A stretch of DNA of 64,000 nt, taken from Nitrososphaerota archaeon (lineage in GTDB: Archaea; Thermoproteota; Nitrososphaeria; Nitrososphaerales; Nitrosopumilaceae). The DNA is taken from contig JAGWHF010000008.1 of NCBI GenBank assembly GCA_028866895.1, positions 1 to 64,000 on the forward strand. Reading direction: 5' to 3'. The notes under the pieces are model-generated. The model made no database searches. It was not told where the DNA came from and saw nothing but the letters and a program-made list of their open reading frames with translations. Numbering within the stretch: the stretch's first letter is position 1; every line of letters starts with the position of its first letter. Both the position numbers and the translations under genes were made by a program. Of the stretch, positions 16,382-25,783 are shown piece after piece.

Positions 16382-17014
16382 CTAGCACTTTGTTACGGAG
16401 TAAATCCTGTTCTCAAAACTTGCCGTCTTGAAGTCTATCTTGTTCTGAGGGTCTTTTTTGCGCGCCTTGCTGAGCTTCTCAAGGGTGACCAAAGCTTCAC
16501 CATCAAATCCCACTGATGATCCAATCACTCCTTCAGATAGCTGGTTTCCATGCTCGCCCATCTTGATATCGTCTACAAGATCGTAGAACTTGACTGCCTC
16601 TCTCTTTGAGATTGGACCGCCGCTTGACTTGTTGAGGCCGACTGCTATGTACATGCCGTTATTCTTGACCGCAATGGGTACCTTGTGAATCTTGCCAGAG
16701 TTTCCTGGGATCTTCTCATTGAGCAGAATCTCGCACTTGTGAAACATGCTTGACATGTATGCAAAAAAGCGGTAATCTGCAAATGTGCCATCGGAATTTT
16801 CCTCGCAATCGACAAAAACCTTGTGCAACAGTTCAAGGGCAGCGTCATTCATGCTTTGCAGCCTCTCTTCTATTCTGCCCTTTCTTATCAGTTCGGATTT
16901 GCAATCCGTCGCGATCTTCTCAAGGATAAAGGGAGGCAGGTTGTAGTTCTTTAAAGTGGATACATATGTCCCAGTTTTTGAGGCCCCAAATGTTGGAAAG
17001 TTCCCGCGGCTCAA
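16382..17014 (-). CDS. Hypothetical protein beside tRNA-Trp, 210 aa
   Basis: Minus-strand frame starting TTG 17014. Contains a positively charged N-terminus, a helical middle (AALELLHKVFVDCEEN) and a final alpha/beta part (GPISKREAVKFYDLVDDI, GSSVGFDGEALVTLEKL). No family was recognised. It lies just beyond the 3' end of the tRNA-Trp gene on the same strand, a common spot for acquired genes, but no duplicated tRNA end was found. Confidence 0.6.
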   Translation of the reverse strand: MSRGNFPTFGASKTGTYVSTLKNYNLPPFILEKIATDCKSELIRKGRIEERLQSMNDAALELLHKVFVDCEENSDGTFADYRFFAYMSSMFHKCEILLNEKIPGNSGKIHKVPIAVKNNGMYIAVGLNKSSGGPISKREAVKFYDLVDDIKMGEHGNQLSEGVIGSSVGFDGEALVTLEKLSKARKKDPQNKIDFKTASFENRIYSVTKC

Positions 17015-17123
17015 TTTACTCCCCCCACTCCGTTGAAATTAGTGTAAGTCATCCCCATCTTGAACACAATTCTATGGTCGCTTTTTCCTTATAACTGTTC
17101 TCTAAAACCTACGATCAAAAAAA

Positions 17124-17279
17124 TGGTGGGGCCGACCGGAGTTGAACCGGCGACACACGGGTCACTACAGCTCCAAACTGTACATCATCCTTTCGTCAGT
17201 GAAGCTATTGAACCACTGGAGCCCTTAGCGGTGATCATGTGATGTATCCTGTCGCCATGCCTGGCTAGGCTACGACCCC
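17124..17279 (-). tRNA. tRNA-Trp (CCA anticodon) with two introns, CCA end encoded
   Basis: Read on the minus strand from 17279. Exons at 17279-17251, 17224-17216 and 17162-17127 join to a 74-base tRNA. Acceptor GGGGTCG pairs with CGGCCCC, the anticodon stem ACGGG pairs perfectly with CCCGT, loop CTCCAGA gives anticodon CCA, T-arm GCCGG-TTCAACT-CCGGT, A73, then encoded CCA at 17126-17124. A 26-base intron interrupts the 5' anticodon stem (position 28/29) and a 53-base intron lies at or next to position 37/38. Without splicing out both, no legal anticodon stem forms. Exact cut sites may shift by one base at the second intron. Confidence 0.8.
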
Positions 17280-17430
17280 ACGTCTGGTCAATAAATCCAC
17301 CCGAATTTTAATTTACTTGACTTCTGAAGATTTATTGGAGACGTGATATGCTCTCAAATGAGTGTATATTCAAAGACCAGATTGCCGACTCTGTGCTTAC
17401 CAATCCCAGCCGGAGCATGGTTGAGAGGCC

Positions 17431-17964
17431 ATGGCAAGACCAATAATCCTCATTCTTGCGGCCATACCTATCCTTGCAGCTATATTCATTGTAGTGCCAC
17501 AGTTGACAAGGCCTGAGATCTCAAGCTCGACCATAAATTCGCAGGATGTCCTGACGTTGCAATATACAAAGGAACACCTGCAGAAGGTCTCCTTTGGGGT
17601 CACCCAAAGCATAGGTGCCGATACTGCCGAAGTCTTGACTATCCAAAAGGATGGCACCGCGGTATACAGCCTTACAAAAAACGGCTACTCTAATCCAGAC
17701 ATAAAATATCAGTTATCACCGGAGGAGTTCAAGGAATTAGAGTCGCTAATCAAGGAGACGGGATTTGTTGAGATTCCTGACGCCGTATATGCTGCAAAGC
17801 CTGGGGCAACAAATTACGAGAAATACGGCCTCCAAGTAACCCTTGACGGAAAGACAGTAACCCTGCAGTGGGCAGACCAGAATGCAAGCCAGCAGTTCGT
17901 ACCTCCTATCATAACGGAAGTGCAGTCAAAGCTTGATGCCATTATCAACGAAATAACAAAATAA
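17431..17964 (+). CDS. Membrane-anchored extracytoplasmic protein, unknown
   Basis: Protein of 177 residues with an N-terminal hydrophobic anchor (about 4-24, IILILAAIPILAAIFIVVP) without a clear cleavage site. The remainder is beta-rich (DGTAVYSLTKNGY; LQVTLDGKTVTLQW) and resembles small exported domains of unknown function. It precedes pdxS by 25 bases on the same strand, but a functional link is not evident. Confidence 0.7.
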   Translation: MARPIILILAAIPILAAIFIVVPQLTRPEISSSTINSQDVLTLQYTKEHLQKVSFGVTQSIGADTAEVLTIQKDGTAVYSLTKNGYSNPDIKYQLSPEEFKELESLIKETGFVEIPDAVYAAKPGATNYEKYGLQVTLDGKTVTLQWADQNASQQFVPPIITEVQSKLDAIINEITK

Positions 17965-17989
17965 ATAGTCCTCGAGGCGATCAGACTGT

Positions 17990-18958
17990 ATGATTCCGCT
18001 CTCGGGGGATATCGGCAACGCAAAGGGTATCATTAGGGAAAATCTGGGAACCGTGGAAACCAGAAGAGGTACTACCACACTTAAGAGGGGTTTTGCACAC
18101 ATGCTGAAAAACGGCGTGGTCATGGACGTGACTACTGTTGAACAGGCCCAGATTGCAGAAGATGCGGGTGCGGTGGCGGTTATGGTCCTTGACAAACTTC
18201 CCGCAGACGTAAGGAAGGCGGGCGGAGTGGCAAGAACAGCTAGCATTAGGATAATTGAGGAGATAATGGACTCGACCACCATACCTGTAATGGCAAAGTG
18301 TAGGATTGGTCATGTATATGAGGCGCAAGTTCTGGATGCAACGGGCGTTGACATGATTGACGAGTCGGAGGTCCTAACCCCCGCCGATGAGTTTCACCAC
18401 ATATGGAAATGGGATTTTACCACCCCATTTGTTAATGGGGCAAGAAACCTGGGTGAGGCTCTTCGAAGAATCGAGGAGGGTGCAGCTATGATAAGGACGA
18501 AGGGGGAGCCGGGAACGGGCAATGTGGCAGAAGCTGTAATTCACATTAAAAATGTCAATACTGAATTGAGGCGCATCAAGTCAGTTTATGATGCGGGTGA
18601 CGAACAGGATCTAATTAGCTTGGCGCGCGAGCTCAAGGTTTCCTACGGACTAGTTGAAGAGACGGCAAGCCTTGGCAGACTGCCTGTTGTGAATTTTGCG
18701 GCAGGCGGGATCTCCACACCGGCAGACGCTGCATATCTCATGACGCTTGGATGCGATGGCATCTTCGTGGGATCAGGAATTTTCAAGTCTGATGATGCAA
18801 AGGAGAGGGCTCAAGCCGTGGTGCTTGCAACCACATTCTGGGAGGATCCGCTAAAAGTAAAGGAGGCACAAAAGATGGTTGATGAAAGACAATCAATGCT
18901 GGGGCTTGATACAAAGAATCTGGAACTGAGGATGCAAGAAAGAGGAAGCACTGCATGA
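17990..18958 (+). CDS. pdxS: Pyridoxal 5'-phosphate synthase, PdxS lyase subunit
   Basis: TIM-barrel protein of 322 residues that builds PLP from ribose 5-phosphate, glyceraldehyde 3-phosphate and ammonia. Key residues are visible: MDVT (catalytic Asp), MAKCRIGH with the lysine that forms the first imine, and [10 protein letters not shown] with the second lysine and phosphate loop. Cys replaces the usual Ala after that first lysine (MAKA in most homologues). The C-terminus is slightly extended. It overlaps pdxT by four bases (ATGA); the two proteins form the PLP synthase complex. Confidence 0.97.
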   Translation: MIPLSGDIGNAKGIIRENLGTVETRRGTTTLKRGFAHMLKNGVVMDVTTVEQAQIAEDAGAVAVMVLDKLPADVRKAGGVARTASIRIIEEIMDSTTIPVMAKCRIGHVYEAQVLDATGVDMIDESEVLTPADEFHHIWKWDFTTPFVNGARNLGEALRRIEEGAAMIRTKGEPGTGNVAEAVIHIKNVNTELRRIKSVYDAGDEQDLISLARELKVSYGLVEETASLGRLPVVNFAAGGISTPADAAYLMTLGCDGIFVGSGIFKSDDAKERAQAVVLATTFWEDPLKVKEAQKMVDERQSMLGLDTKNLELRMQERGSTA

Positions 18959-19575
18959 CAGGGCTTAACATTGGGGTCCTTGCAGTTCAAGGCGATGTCA
19001 TGGAAAACCTTTCTGCAACAAGGTTGGCAATGGATGACCTTGGCGTAGAAGGGGTTGTGACCGAGGTCAAAAGCCCAGACCAAATCTCCGAACTTGACGG
19101 TCTTGTCATCCCGGGGGGTGAAAGCACTGTAATCGGAACACTCTCCCTCGTAAATGGCTCATTGAAGAAGATAAAGGAAAAGATTGCCTCTGGAATGCCC
19201 GTACTAGGCACCTGTGCGGGGATGATATTGCTTTCAAAAAAGGCAAAGGACAGGATTGTGGGCGATATGGAACAACCACTGCTGGATTACCTAGACATCA
19301 GGATTGAAAGGAACGCTTTTGGCAGGCAGAAGGACTCGTTTGAGGCAGACATCTCACTTGAAAAAATCGGCATACCAAAGTTTAGGGGAGTATTCATAAG
19401 GGCACCTTCAGTAAGCGAGGCGGGCAGGGATGTGGAGATACTATCCAAGATAGATGGTAAGATTGTTGCCGTGAAGCAAGGAAACATAGTGGGAACATCG
19501 TTTCATCCTGAACTAACTTCAGACCTCTCGGTTCACAAATATTTCATAACAATGGCGCAAAAAGGGAAAAGGTAG
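18955..19575 (+). CDS. pdxT: Pyridoxal 5'-phosphate synthase, PdxT glutaminase subunit
   Basis: Class I glutamine amidotransferase of 206 residues that feeds ammonia to PdxS. It shows [13 protein letters not shown] at the start, [10 protein letters not shown], the nucleophile Cys in GTCAGMIL (about residues 82-89) and the His-Glu dyad in SFHPEL near the end. It is coupled to pdxS. An 8-bp hairpin follows the stop. Confidence 0.97.
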   Translation: MTGLNIGVLAVQGDVMENLSATRLAMDDLGVEGVVTEVKSPDQISELDGLVIPGGESTVIGTLSLVNGSLKKIKEKIASGMPVLGTCAGMILLSKKAKDRIVGDMEQPLLDYLDIRIERNAFGRQKDSFEADISLEKIGIPKFRGVFIRAPSVSEAGRDVEILSKIDGKIVAVKQGNIVGTSFHPELTSDLSVHKYFITMAQKGKR

Positions 19576-19579
19576 TAAA

Positions 19580-19611
19580 AAACCGGCGTTTTTCAAACTA
19601 GAAGCCGGTTT
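19580..19611 (+). terminator. Hairpin after pdxT
   Basis: AAACCGGC (19580-19587) pairs with GCCGGTTT (19604-19611) around a 16-base loop five bases after the pdxT stop. Likely end of the pdxST transcript; the T-tract after it is short. Confidence 0.5.
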
Positions 19612-19751
19612 CTGAGTTAGGCCCGTAATGGTTCCAAGACCCAAAGAACGGTGCAAGAGCGGATCATTTTAGATCTTATCCAGGCCTGGCTCAGGCTTAA
19701 AAAATTACGGATTGTTACTCTATAGAGTTAAATTCTGATCGTGGTGAATGT

Positions 19752-22040
19752 ATGGTGATGGATATAGCTACGACTCCAGATCTTGTATCGGCAGTTTACG
19801 ACAAATTGGAGGAAAACATATCCAAATACAGAAAGGTTTCAGATAGGCCGCTTTCACTTGCGGAAAAAATACTCATAGGGCATCTTGAAGATGTCGACAC
19901 CGAACATGACCTGCAGGCTGGAAAATCCTATGTCTTGCTCAAGCCGGACAGGGTGGCACTACAGGATGTAACGGGGCAAATGGTGATACTGCAATTCATG
20001 CAATCAGGGTTAAAACGTGTATCTCTTCCAACGACGGTGCATTGCGACCACCTGATTCAGGCACGGGTGGGAAGCGTTGAGGATACCATGCTTGCACTGG
20101 ATGAGAACAGCGAGGTGTACAAGTTTCTCGAGTCAGCTTCAAGAAAGTTCGGCATGGGATTCTGGAGGCCAGGGGCAGGAATAATACACCAAGTGGTTCT
20201 GGAAAATTATGCGTTTCCCGGGGGCCTGATGATTGGTACTGATTCGCACACGCCAAATGCGGGGGGATTGGGCATGGTGGCTGTGGGCGTAGGAGGGCTG
20301 GATGCCGCTGAGGTAATGGCTGGTTTTTCATGGGAACTCCTCTATCCGAAAAGGATTGGCGTTTACCTTAAAGGCGAGCTAAACGGATGGACTGCACCAA
20401 AGGACATAATTCTTTACGTCGCTGCAAAGCTTACCGTCTCAGGAGCAACCAACGCAATAGTCGAATATTTCGGCCCCGGCTCCCGTACCATAAGTTGCAC
20501 GGGAAAGGCCACCATAACCAACATGGGTGCGGAGATTGGGGCAACATGCTCGATTTTTCCATATGACAAAAAGATGGAGGAATATCTTAGAGCAACGGGG
20601 CGCGAAAAAATTGCAGACATTGCAAACTCACGCATGGACCTGCTGGTGGCTGACCCTGATGTAGAACAGCACCCCGAAAAATATTTTGATAAGGTGATTG
20701 AGATTGATCTTTCTACGCTTGAGCCATACGTGGTAGGACCGCACACTCCGGATCTTGCTAGGCCCATATCGCAGCTTGCAGAGGACGTAAAGAAAAACAA
20801 CTATCTGGACACAATCTCGGTTGCCCTCATTGGCAGCTGCACCAACTCATCCTACGAAGACATGACCAGGGCCGCGAATGTGGCCGAACAGGCAAGGGAA
20901 AAGGGACTGAAGGTAAGGATTCCTCTGCTGGTAACTCCAGGCTCTGAGCAGATCAGAGCCACCATAGAGAGAGACGGGCAGATGGAGACGTTGAAGGAGA
21001 TAGGAGCAACCGTCTTGGCAAACGCATGCGGGCCTTGCATAGGGCAGTGGAGGAGGCCAGAGCTCAAGGCGGGAGAGCCAAATACGATAGTTACGTCATT
21101 TAATCGGAACTTTCCGGGCAGAAATGACGGTCGGAGGGAAACAATGAATTTCATAGCAAGCCCGGAGATTGTTGTCGCACTTGCATTGGGGGGGAGTCTG
21201 TCCTTTAACCCCATGCGGGATCAGGTGGTCGGGGCTGACGGCAAAAAGTTTGCGCTCCTGCCACCTAGGAAGGCACCCGAGGTCCCTCTGAAGGGCTTCC
21301 AAAGCGTAAAGGATGTTTATATTCCACCATCGGATGTCCCGGATCTTGTTGCGGTGGCAATACCGGTGAACAGTGAGAGGCTCCACAAACTAGAGCCTTT
21401 CCCAAAATGGGACGGCGTGGATTTCGTGGACCTGCCGGTCCTTTTGAAGGCAAAGGGCAAGTGTACGACGGATCACATCTCCCCAGCTGGTTCTTGGCTT
21501 AGGTTCAGGGGAAACCTCGACAGGATTAGCGACAACATATTCCTAGGTGCTGTAAACGCTTACACCAACGAGGTGGGCAGGGGGAAGAACCTGATAACCA
21601 AGGAGGTGGATTCCTTTCCCTCCATAGCAAGACGGTACAAGGAAAAGGGACTAAGGTGGATAGTGATTGGGGATAGCAACTATGGGGAGGGAAGCAGCAG
21701 GGAACATGCAGCCATGTCGCCCAGATACCTTGGGTGTGCGGCCGTGATTGCTAGAAGTTTTGCGAGGATACACGAGACCAACCTGAAAAAACAGGGGGTC
21801 CTTGCCCTGACTTTCGCAAATCCCGCCGATTATGACAAGATCCGAGAGACTGACAAGATAAGCATCATCGGTCTTTCCAAAATGGAGTCCGGGCAGCAAA
21901 TACAAGGAATCATACATCATGAAGATGGCTCAAGGGAGAGTATTCTCCTAAACCATTCCTACAACAAGTACCAGATTAGGTGGTTCCAGGCAGGATCGGC
22001 ACTCAACATACTCCGTGAAAAAGAAAACCTGATACATTAG
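19752..22040 (+). CDS. acn: Aconitate hydratase, mitochondrial-type
   Basis: TCA-cycle enzyme of 762 residues converting citrate and isocitrate through aconitate. The three cysteines for the [4Fe-4S] cluster are present in GSCTNSSYEDM and ACGPCIGQW. Other family marks are GTDSHTPNAGGLG, DHISPAGSWLRFRG and the swivel-domain GSSREHAAM near the end. The domain order and length match the mitochondrial-type (AcnA-like monomeric) enzyme. Single gene, preceded by a 176-base gap with no strong TATA-box assignment. Confidence 0.96.
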   Translation: MVMDIATTPDLVSAVYDKLEENISKYRKVSDRPLSLAEKILIGHLEDVDTEHDLQAGKSYVLLKPDRVALQDVTGQMVILQFMQSGLKRVSLPTTVHCDHLIQARVGSVEDTMLALDENSEVYKFLESASRKFGMGFWRPGAGIIHQVVLENYAFPGGLMIGTDSHTPNAGGLGMVAVGVGGLDAAEVMAGFSWELLYPKRIGVYLKGELNGWTAPKDIILYVAAKLTVSGATNAIVEYFGPGSRTISCTGKATITNMGAEIGATCSIFPYDKKMEEYLRATGREKIADIANSRMDLLVADPDVEQHPEKYFDKVIEIDLSTLEPYVVGPHTPDLARPISQLAEDVKKNNYLDTISVALIGSCTNSSYEDMTRAANVAEQAREKGLKVRIPLLVTPGSEQIRATIERDGQMETLKEIGATVLANACGPCIGQWRRPELKAGEPNTIVTSFNRNFPGRNDGRRETMNFIASPEIVVALALGGSLSFNPMRDQVVGADGKKFALLPPRKAPEVPLKGFQSVKDVYIPPSDVPDLVAVAIPVNSERLHKLEPFPKWDGVDFVDLPVLLKAKGKCTTDHISPAGSWLRFRGNLDRISDNIFLGAVNAYTNEVGRGKNLITKEVDSFPSIARRYKEKGLRWIVIGDSNYGEGSSREHAAMSPRYLGCAAVIARSFARIHETNLKKQGVLALTFANPADYDKIRETDKISIIGLSKMESGQQIQGIIHHEDGSRESILLNHSYNKYQIRWFQAGSALNILREKENLIH

Positions 22041-22176
22041 TCCCATATGCTTTCTTGCGCCCTGTGGATGTAAAATTTTGAATCCAGATGCCGTGATCCC
22101 AAGAAATTCTTTCAGTGAGGATGTGGGAACAACGGCGTCAAGCATCTTAAAATGTTCCGGAGTGAATAGTATAGTC

Positions 22177-22413
22177 ATGATGAGCCACAGGTTCGATCCA
22201 AACGAGCTCTACAACAGGATAGTTCATTATTATATAGATAAGAAGGGTTATTCGAAGGAAAAGGCAAACCAGATAGCCCAGAGGGTCGTACAACGGGAAA
22301 CATACAGGCGCACATGTAAGAATGCAAATTGTGGACATTCGATGGATGATCACATGAGGACAAGGGAGACATGCCTAGTCATAGATTGTGACTGCAGGAA
22401 ATTCGTCAACTAG
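22177..22413 (+). CDS. Small Cys/His metal-binding protein, 78 aa
   Basis: The frame is open from 22078, but a TTAAAAT element near 22147 is 27-30 bases before the paired ATGs 22177/22180, so a leaderless start there is preferred. The N-terminal half is helical (FDPNELYNRIVHYYIDKKGYSKEKANQIA); the C-terminal half has a C-x4-C-G-H cluster then C-x5-C-x-C, a likely zinc site. Convergent with the MDR gene, with an 8-base overlap. Confidence 0.65.
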   Translation: MMSHRFDPNELYNRIVHYYIDKKGYSKEKANQIAQRVVQRETYRRTCKNANCGHSMDDHMRTRETCLVIDCDCRKFVN

Positions 22414-23404
22414 GAATCTTCAAGATGATTTTCCCAAACTGGGAGCTCGCCTCCATCCTGCTGTGTGCAGCCCCTGCGTCTTTTAGGTCAAACACGCTGT
22501 CAATTATGGGCCTGATCTTTTTCAGCCTCATGAATCTGTGCAGGGAGGCAAGCTGCTCTCTGCTTCCGAGATATGCTCCCAATATGGAGGCCTCCTTGCT
22601 GTACAAGGCCCTGATGTTTACCGTTGCCTCGGGGCCTGAGGTTGTTCCACAAGTCACCATCCTTCCACCCACACTCAAGACCTCTATGCTTTCGTGCCAT
22701 GTTTTTGCACCTACGTGGTCTATGACTGCATCAACACCGACCTCGGAAGTATGCCTCAGTGTTTCCATCATGACATCATCCTTGCTACGGTCAATCACAA
22801 AATGTGCCCCGATTTGTCTTGCCCTCTCGGCCTTCTGCTTGCCAGAGGCCACCGCTATTATCCTGAAGCCCAAGGCTCTGGCTAGCATTATTGAGGCGGA
22901 TCCGACTCCTCCGCTGGCACCCCAAATTAGGACGGTGTCTCCTTTCTTGCAGCGGGATTTTTGCAGCATGTTCCACGCGGTAAGATACGAGACATTAAGC
23001 GCACATGCTTCTACATCGTCTAGCCATGCCGGCTTTTTTATGATGTTTTTCTTGGGCACCTGAACCATCTCGGCGTACCCTCCATCGTACTTGCTAAAGC
23101 CTCCTATTATGGAGAGTAATACCCTGGGAGAATCCGGTTCAACTGCAGGATAAACCACGACCTTCTCTCCTCTCTTGAATCCTCCAAAACCCTTCAACAA
23201 GGTCCCCATTATGTCGCACCCAAGAACATGTGGGAAATCCAACTGCTTGCCGGCAATTCCTTTTCTGACCCAGGTGTCCAAGCGGTTTACCGCGCAGTAT
23301 CTCACCTTTACTATTGCATGTCCCTCTCTTGGTTCAGGTTCTGGGATCTCTTCGTATGAGAGGGCCTCAGGTCCACCATGATTCCTGATTACCACTGCCT
23401 TCAT
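22406..23404 (-). CDS. NADPH:quinone reductase-like MDR oxidoreductase
   Basis: Medium-chain dehydrogenase/reductase of 332 residues. A GroES-like domain (about 1-130; EGHAIVKVRYCAVNRLD, VLGCDIMG) is followed by the Rossmann domain with GASGGVGSASIMLARALG and IDHVGAKTW. The zinc-binding cysteine and structural zinc loop of classical alcohol dehydrogenases are absent, so it belongs to the quinone-oxidoreductase/crotonyl-CoA-reductase side of the superfamily. Substrate unknown. The gap to valS is 55 bases, on the same strand. Confidence 0.85.
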   Translation of the reverse strand: MKAVVIRNHGGPEALSYEEIPEPEPREGHAIVKVRYCAVNRLDTWVRKGIAGKQLDFPHVLGCDIMGTLLKGFGGFKRGEKVVVYPAVEPDSPRVLLSIIGGFSKYDGGYAEMVQVPKKNIIKKPAWLDDVEACALNVSYLTAWNMLQKSRCKKGDTVLIWGASGGVGSASIMLARALGFRIIAVASGKQKAERARQIGAHFVIDRSKDDVMMETLRHTSEVGVDAVIDHVGAKTWHESIEVLSVGGRMVTCGTTSGPEATVNIRALYSKEASILGAYLGSREQLASLHRFMRLKKIRPIIDSVFDLKDAGAAHSRMEASSQFGKIILKIPS

Positions 23405-23459
23405 GGCATCGTTACTACTAATTCACTATTAAACAGCATGAATTTTCTAACTGTAAGGA

Positions 23460-25778
23460 CTAGGGATTGAGGTTGTGCATTGCCTTCAGATCCTTTGCAA
23501 ATTCTTGCAGGTCTGCGGGAATCTCCATCTCAATCGGGTCCTTGAGGGACAAGTTTTGTTCCTTCTTCTTGTTCCAAACCTTGGAATTGAACTCTGTAAT
23601 TGCTTTTGTATGTCTGCTCCAGTCCTCAACCTCTTCCGGCTCCGGAAACCTTTCAGTGTGTATTGTCCTGTCCGAATATAGCTGCTGCCAGAGGTAGTCT
23701 GTAATAAACGGCGTAATCGGGGCAAGCAGTAAAAGCAGAGTGGAAAGCACCTTGTGCAATGTAAAGATGGACGATTCCCGTTCCTCTTCCGTAAAGCCTT
23801 CTCCGTATGCACGGCCCTTTACCATCTCGATGTAGTGAGCCGCAAATATGTTCCATGTAAACTCGCGCAGGCTGGTTGAAGGAACAAAAAAGTTGTAATC
23901 CTCAAACCCGCTCTTGCATTCTGTTACGACCCTGTTCAGCTCTGATAATATCCACCTGTCGGCGGGAACAGTCGCAGCGGACTTGATAACTGGGAACCCG
24001 GACAGGAACCTTGAGACGTTCCAAAGCTTGCTTAGGAACTTCTTCGTCGTCTCTATCTTTTGCTCTGAACACCTGAAATCGTAACCCACGTTGATCTCGC
24101 TTGCGCTCCAAAACCTGAAGGTGTCCGCACCAAACTTGTCGATTATGGGTAGGGGATCAATGACATTTCCCTTGCTCTTACTCATCTTTGCACCGTGCTC
24201 GTCGACGCCGTATCCCATGATCCATGCCTCCTTCCAGGGCGAGATGCCTGTGAGTTGCTCGCACCTCAATATGGTGTAATACAGCCATGTCCTGACAATG
24301 TCCTTTGATTGAGGCCTTATTGTCGCGGGGTACGTTTTTTTGAAAAATTCCTCGTCGAGTCCGTATCTTGAGATGTACAAGGGGGAGACGCTCGAGTCCA
24401 TCCATGTGTCAAACGTCCTCTCCTCTCCTACAAACTCTTTCCCACCACATTTTAGGCACTGCTGTATGGGGCTGGGATCCTGCCACGGCCTGTAGTATTT
24501 TCCAGGCTCAGGAACGTGGGGCTGGGAGCAATTCTTGCAATACCATATTGGAATTTCAGTCCCGTAAAACCTCCTTCGCGAGATGGGCCAATCGATTGTT
24601 ATGTTTTCGAGCCAGTTCATCAAGATCTGTTTGTGCATGGGCGGATGAAAGGCTATCTTGGATCCAATTTCCTTTATTTTTCCAACGGCATCCCTCTGTT
24701 TTAGGTAGTATTCCTCCATGGGTATGATCTCTATGGGCGCCTTACTCCTTTCCGAGATTGGCGTTCTGTGATTGATGTTCTCTACCTTCTCCAGAAGGGC
24801 TTGATTTTGGAGATCCTCGGTTATCTTTTCCCGCGCCTGTTTTACCTTGAGCCCTGAGTGGGGACCTGCAACCTCAGTCATGCGTCCGTTCTTTCCTATC
24901 GCCACAATCTCTTGCAGCCCAAGTTCCCTGAAGAGAGCGACGTCATTATGATCGCCGTAGCTGCAGACCATTACCGCCCCCGACCCAAACTCCTTTTCTG
25001 CAGACGGATGCGACATTATGGGAACCACTCTGTTTATGAGAGGGATCACTGCGCTCTTTCCCACGAGGCCTGTATACCTCTCATCCTCGGGGTTTACGAT
25101 GATTGCCTGGCAGGCACACAAAAGTTCGGGCCGCGTACTTGCTATTGTCAAGACGTGGGCTGAATCCTTTACTTTGAACCTCATGTAAACCAGCTTGGTG
25201 GGCAGATCCTCGTACGCTATCTCGGCATCGGCTATTGTAGTGCCGGTGATCCAATCATAATTGTTGGGGCGGTTCGCAATGTAGATGAGGCCCCTCTTCC
25301 ACAACTCTATGAATGTTGCCTGTGTCAGGGAGCGGTACTTCTCAGAATCTGTCCTGTAGTAATCTGAGAAATTTCCGCTCAGCCCCAGACTTTTCATTAC
25401 CTGTATCATCTCGGCCTCAAGGTCATCGAGGGCTGTCGCGCATAGGTTCAGAAATTCTGACCTGTCAGTCTCATGCATTCTGATGCCGTGCTTTTTTTCC
25501 GTGTACATCTCTACTGGAAGGCCGTTCCTGTCTATTCCTATTGGAAACAATACGTTTTTTCCCTTCATTCTGGCAGTCCTCGCAATCATGTCTATCTGCG
25601 CGTAATGCGCTGCCGCGCCTATATGCCAGGGCCGTCCGGACGGGTATGGGGGAGGAGTATCGATTACAAAGGTCTCACTATCGGACCTGAACTCATAAAC
25701 CCTAGAATCCTCCCACTGTTTTAAAATACGCTTTTCAATCTCTGGATTCCATGTGGTCTCCTTTATCTTGGGTTCCAT
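23460..25778 (-). CDS. valS: Valyl-tRNA synthetase
   Basis: Class I synthetase of 772 residues. HIGH motif in PSGRPWHIGAAAHY (about 48-60), the CP1 editing domain with LTIASTRPELL, DWPISRRRFYGTEIPIWYC, FDTWMDSSVSPLYI and KMSKSKGNVIDPL (about 535-547). The PISRRR, FDTW and 'INVGYDFRCSEQKIETTKKFL' regions point to Val rather than Ile or Leu. It is shorter than bacterial ValRS, with only a short C-terminal anticodon region and no coiled coil, as in several archaea. A zinc-ribbon (CKNC, CLKC) is inserted. Confidence 0.9.
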   Translation of the reverse strand: MEPKIKETTWNPEIEKRILKQWEDSRVYEFRSDSETFVIDTPPPYPSGRPWHIGAAAHYAQIDMIARTARMKGKNVLFPIGIDRNGLPVEMYTEKKHGIRMHETDRSEFLNLCATALDDLEAEMIQVMKSLGLSGNFSDYYRTDSEKYRSLTQATFIELWKRGLIYIANRPNNYDWITGTTIADAEIAYEDLPTKLVYMRFKVKDSAHVLTIASTRPELLCACQAIIVNPEDERYTGLVGKSAVIPLINRVVPIMSHPSAEKEFGSGAVMVCSYGDHNDVALFRELGLQEIVAIGKNGRMTEVAGPHSGLKVKQAREKITEDLQNQALLEKVENINHRTPISERSKAPIEIIPMEEYYLKQRDAVGKIKEIGSKIAFHPPMHKQILMNWLENITIDWPISRRRFYGTEIPIWYCKNCSQPHVPEPGKYYRPWQDPSPIQQCLKCGGKEFVGEERTFDTWMDSSVSPLYISRYGLDEEFFKKTYPATIRPQSKDIVRTWLYYTILRCEQLTGISPWKEAWIMGYGVDEHGAKMSKSKGNVIDPLPIIDKFGADTFRFWSASEINVGYDFRCSEQKIETTKKFLSKLWNVSRFLSGFPVIKSAATVPADRWILSELNRVVTECKSGFEDYNFFVPSTSLREFTWNIFAAHYIEMVKGRAYGEGFTEEERESSIFTLHKVLSTLLLLLAPITPFITDYLWQQLYSDRTIHTERFPEPEEVEDWSRHTKAITEFNSKVWNKKKEQNLSLKDPIEMEIPADLQEFAKDLKAMHNLNP

Positions 25779-25783
25779 GTCTC

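Noticed and set aside
17163-17215. C/D-box guide RNA in the second tRNA-Trp intron
   Set aside because: CTGA and TGATG-like boxes exist, but order and spacing do not match a C-guide-D layout, so only a resemblance is noted.
17340-17450. Short frames before the membrane-anchored gene at 17431
   Set aside because: They overlap each other and the gene start and show no conserved pattern.
21948-22178. 76-codon minus-strand frame overlapping the aconitase end
   Set aside because: Overlaps aconitase by 90 bases; the plus-strand gene with a proper TATA box is the better explanation of this region.
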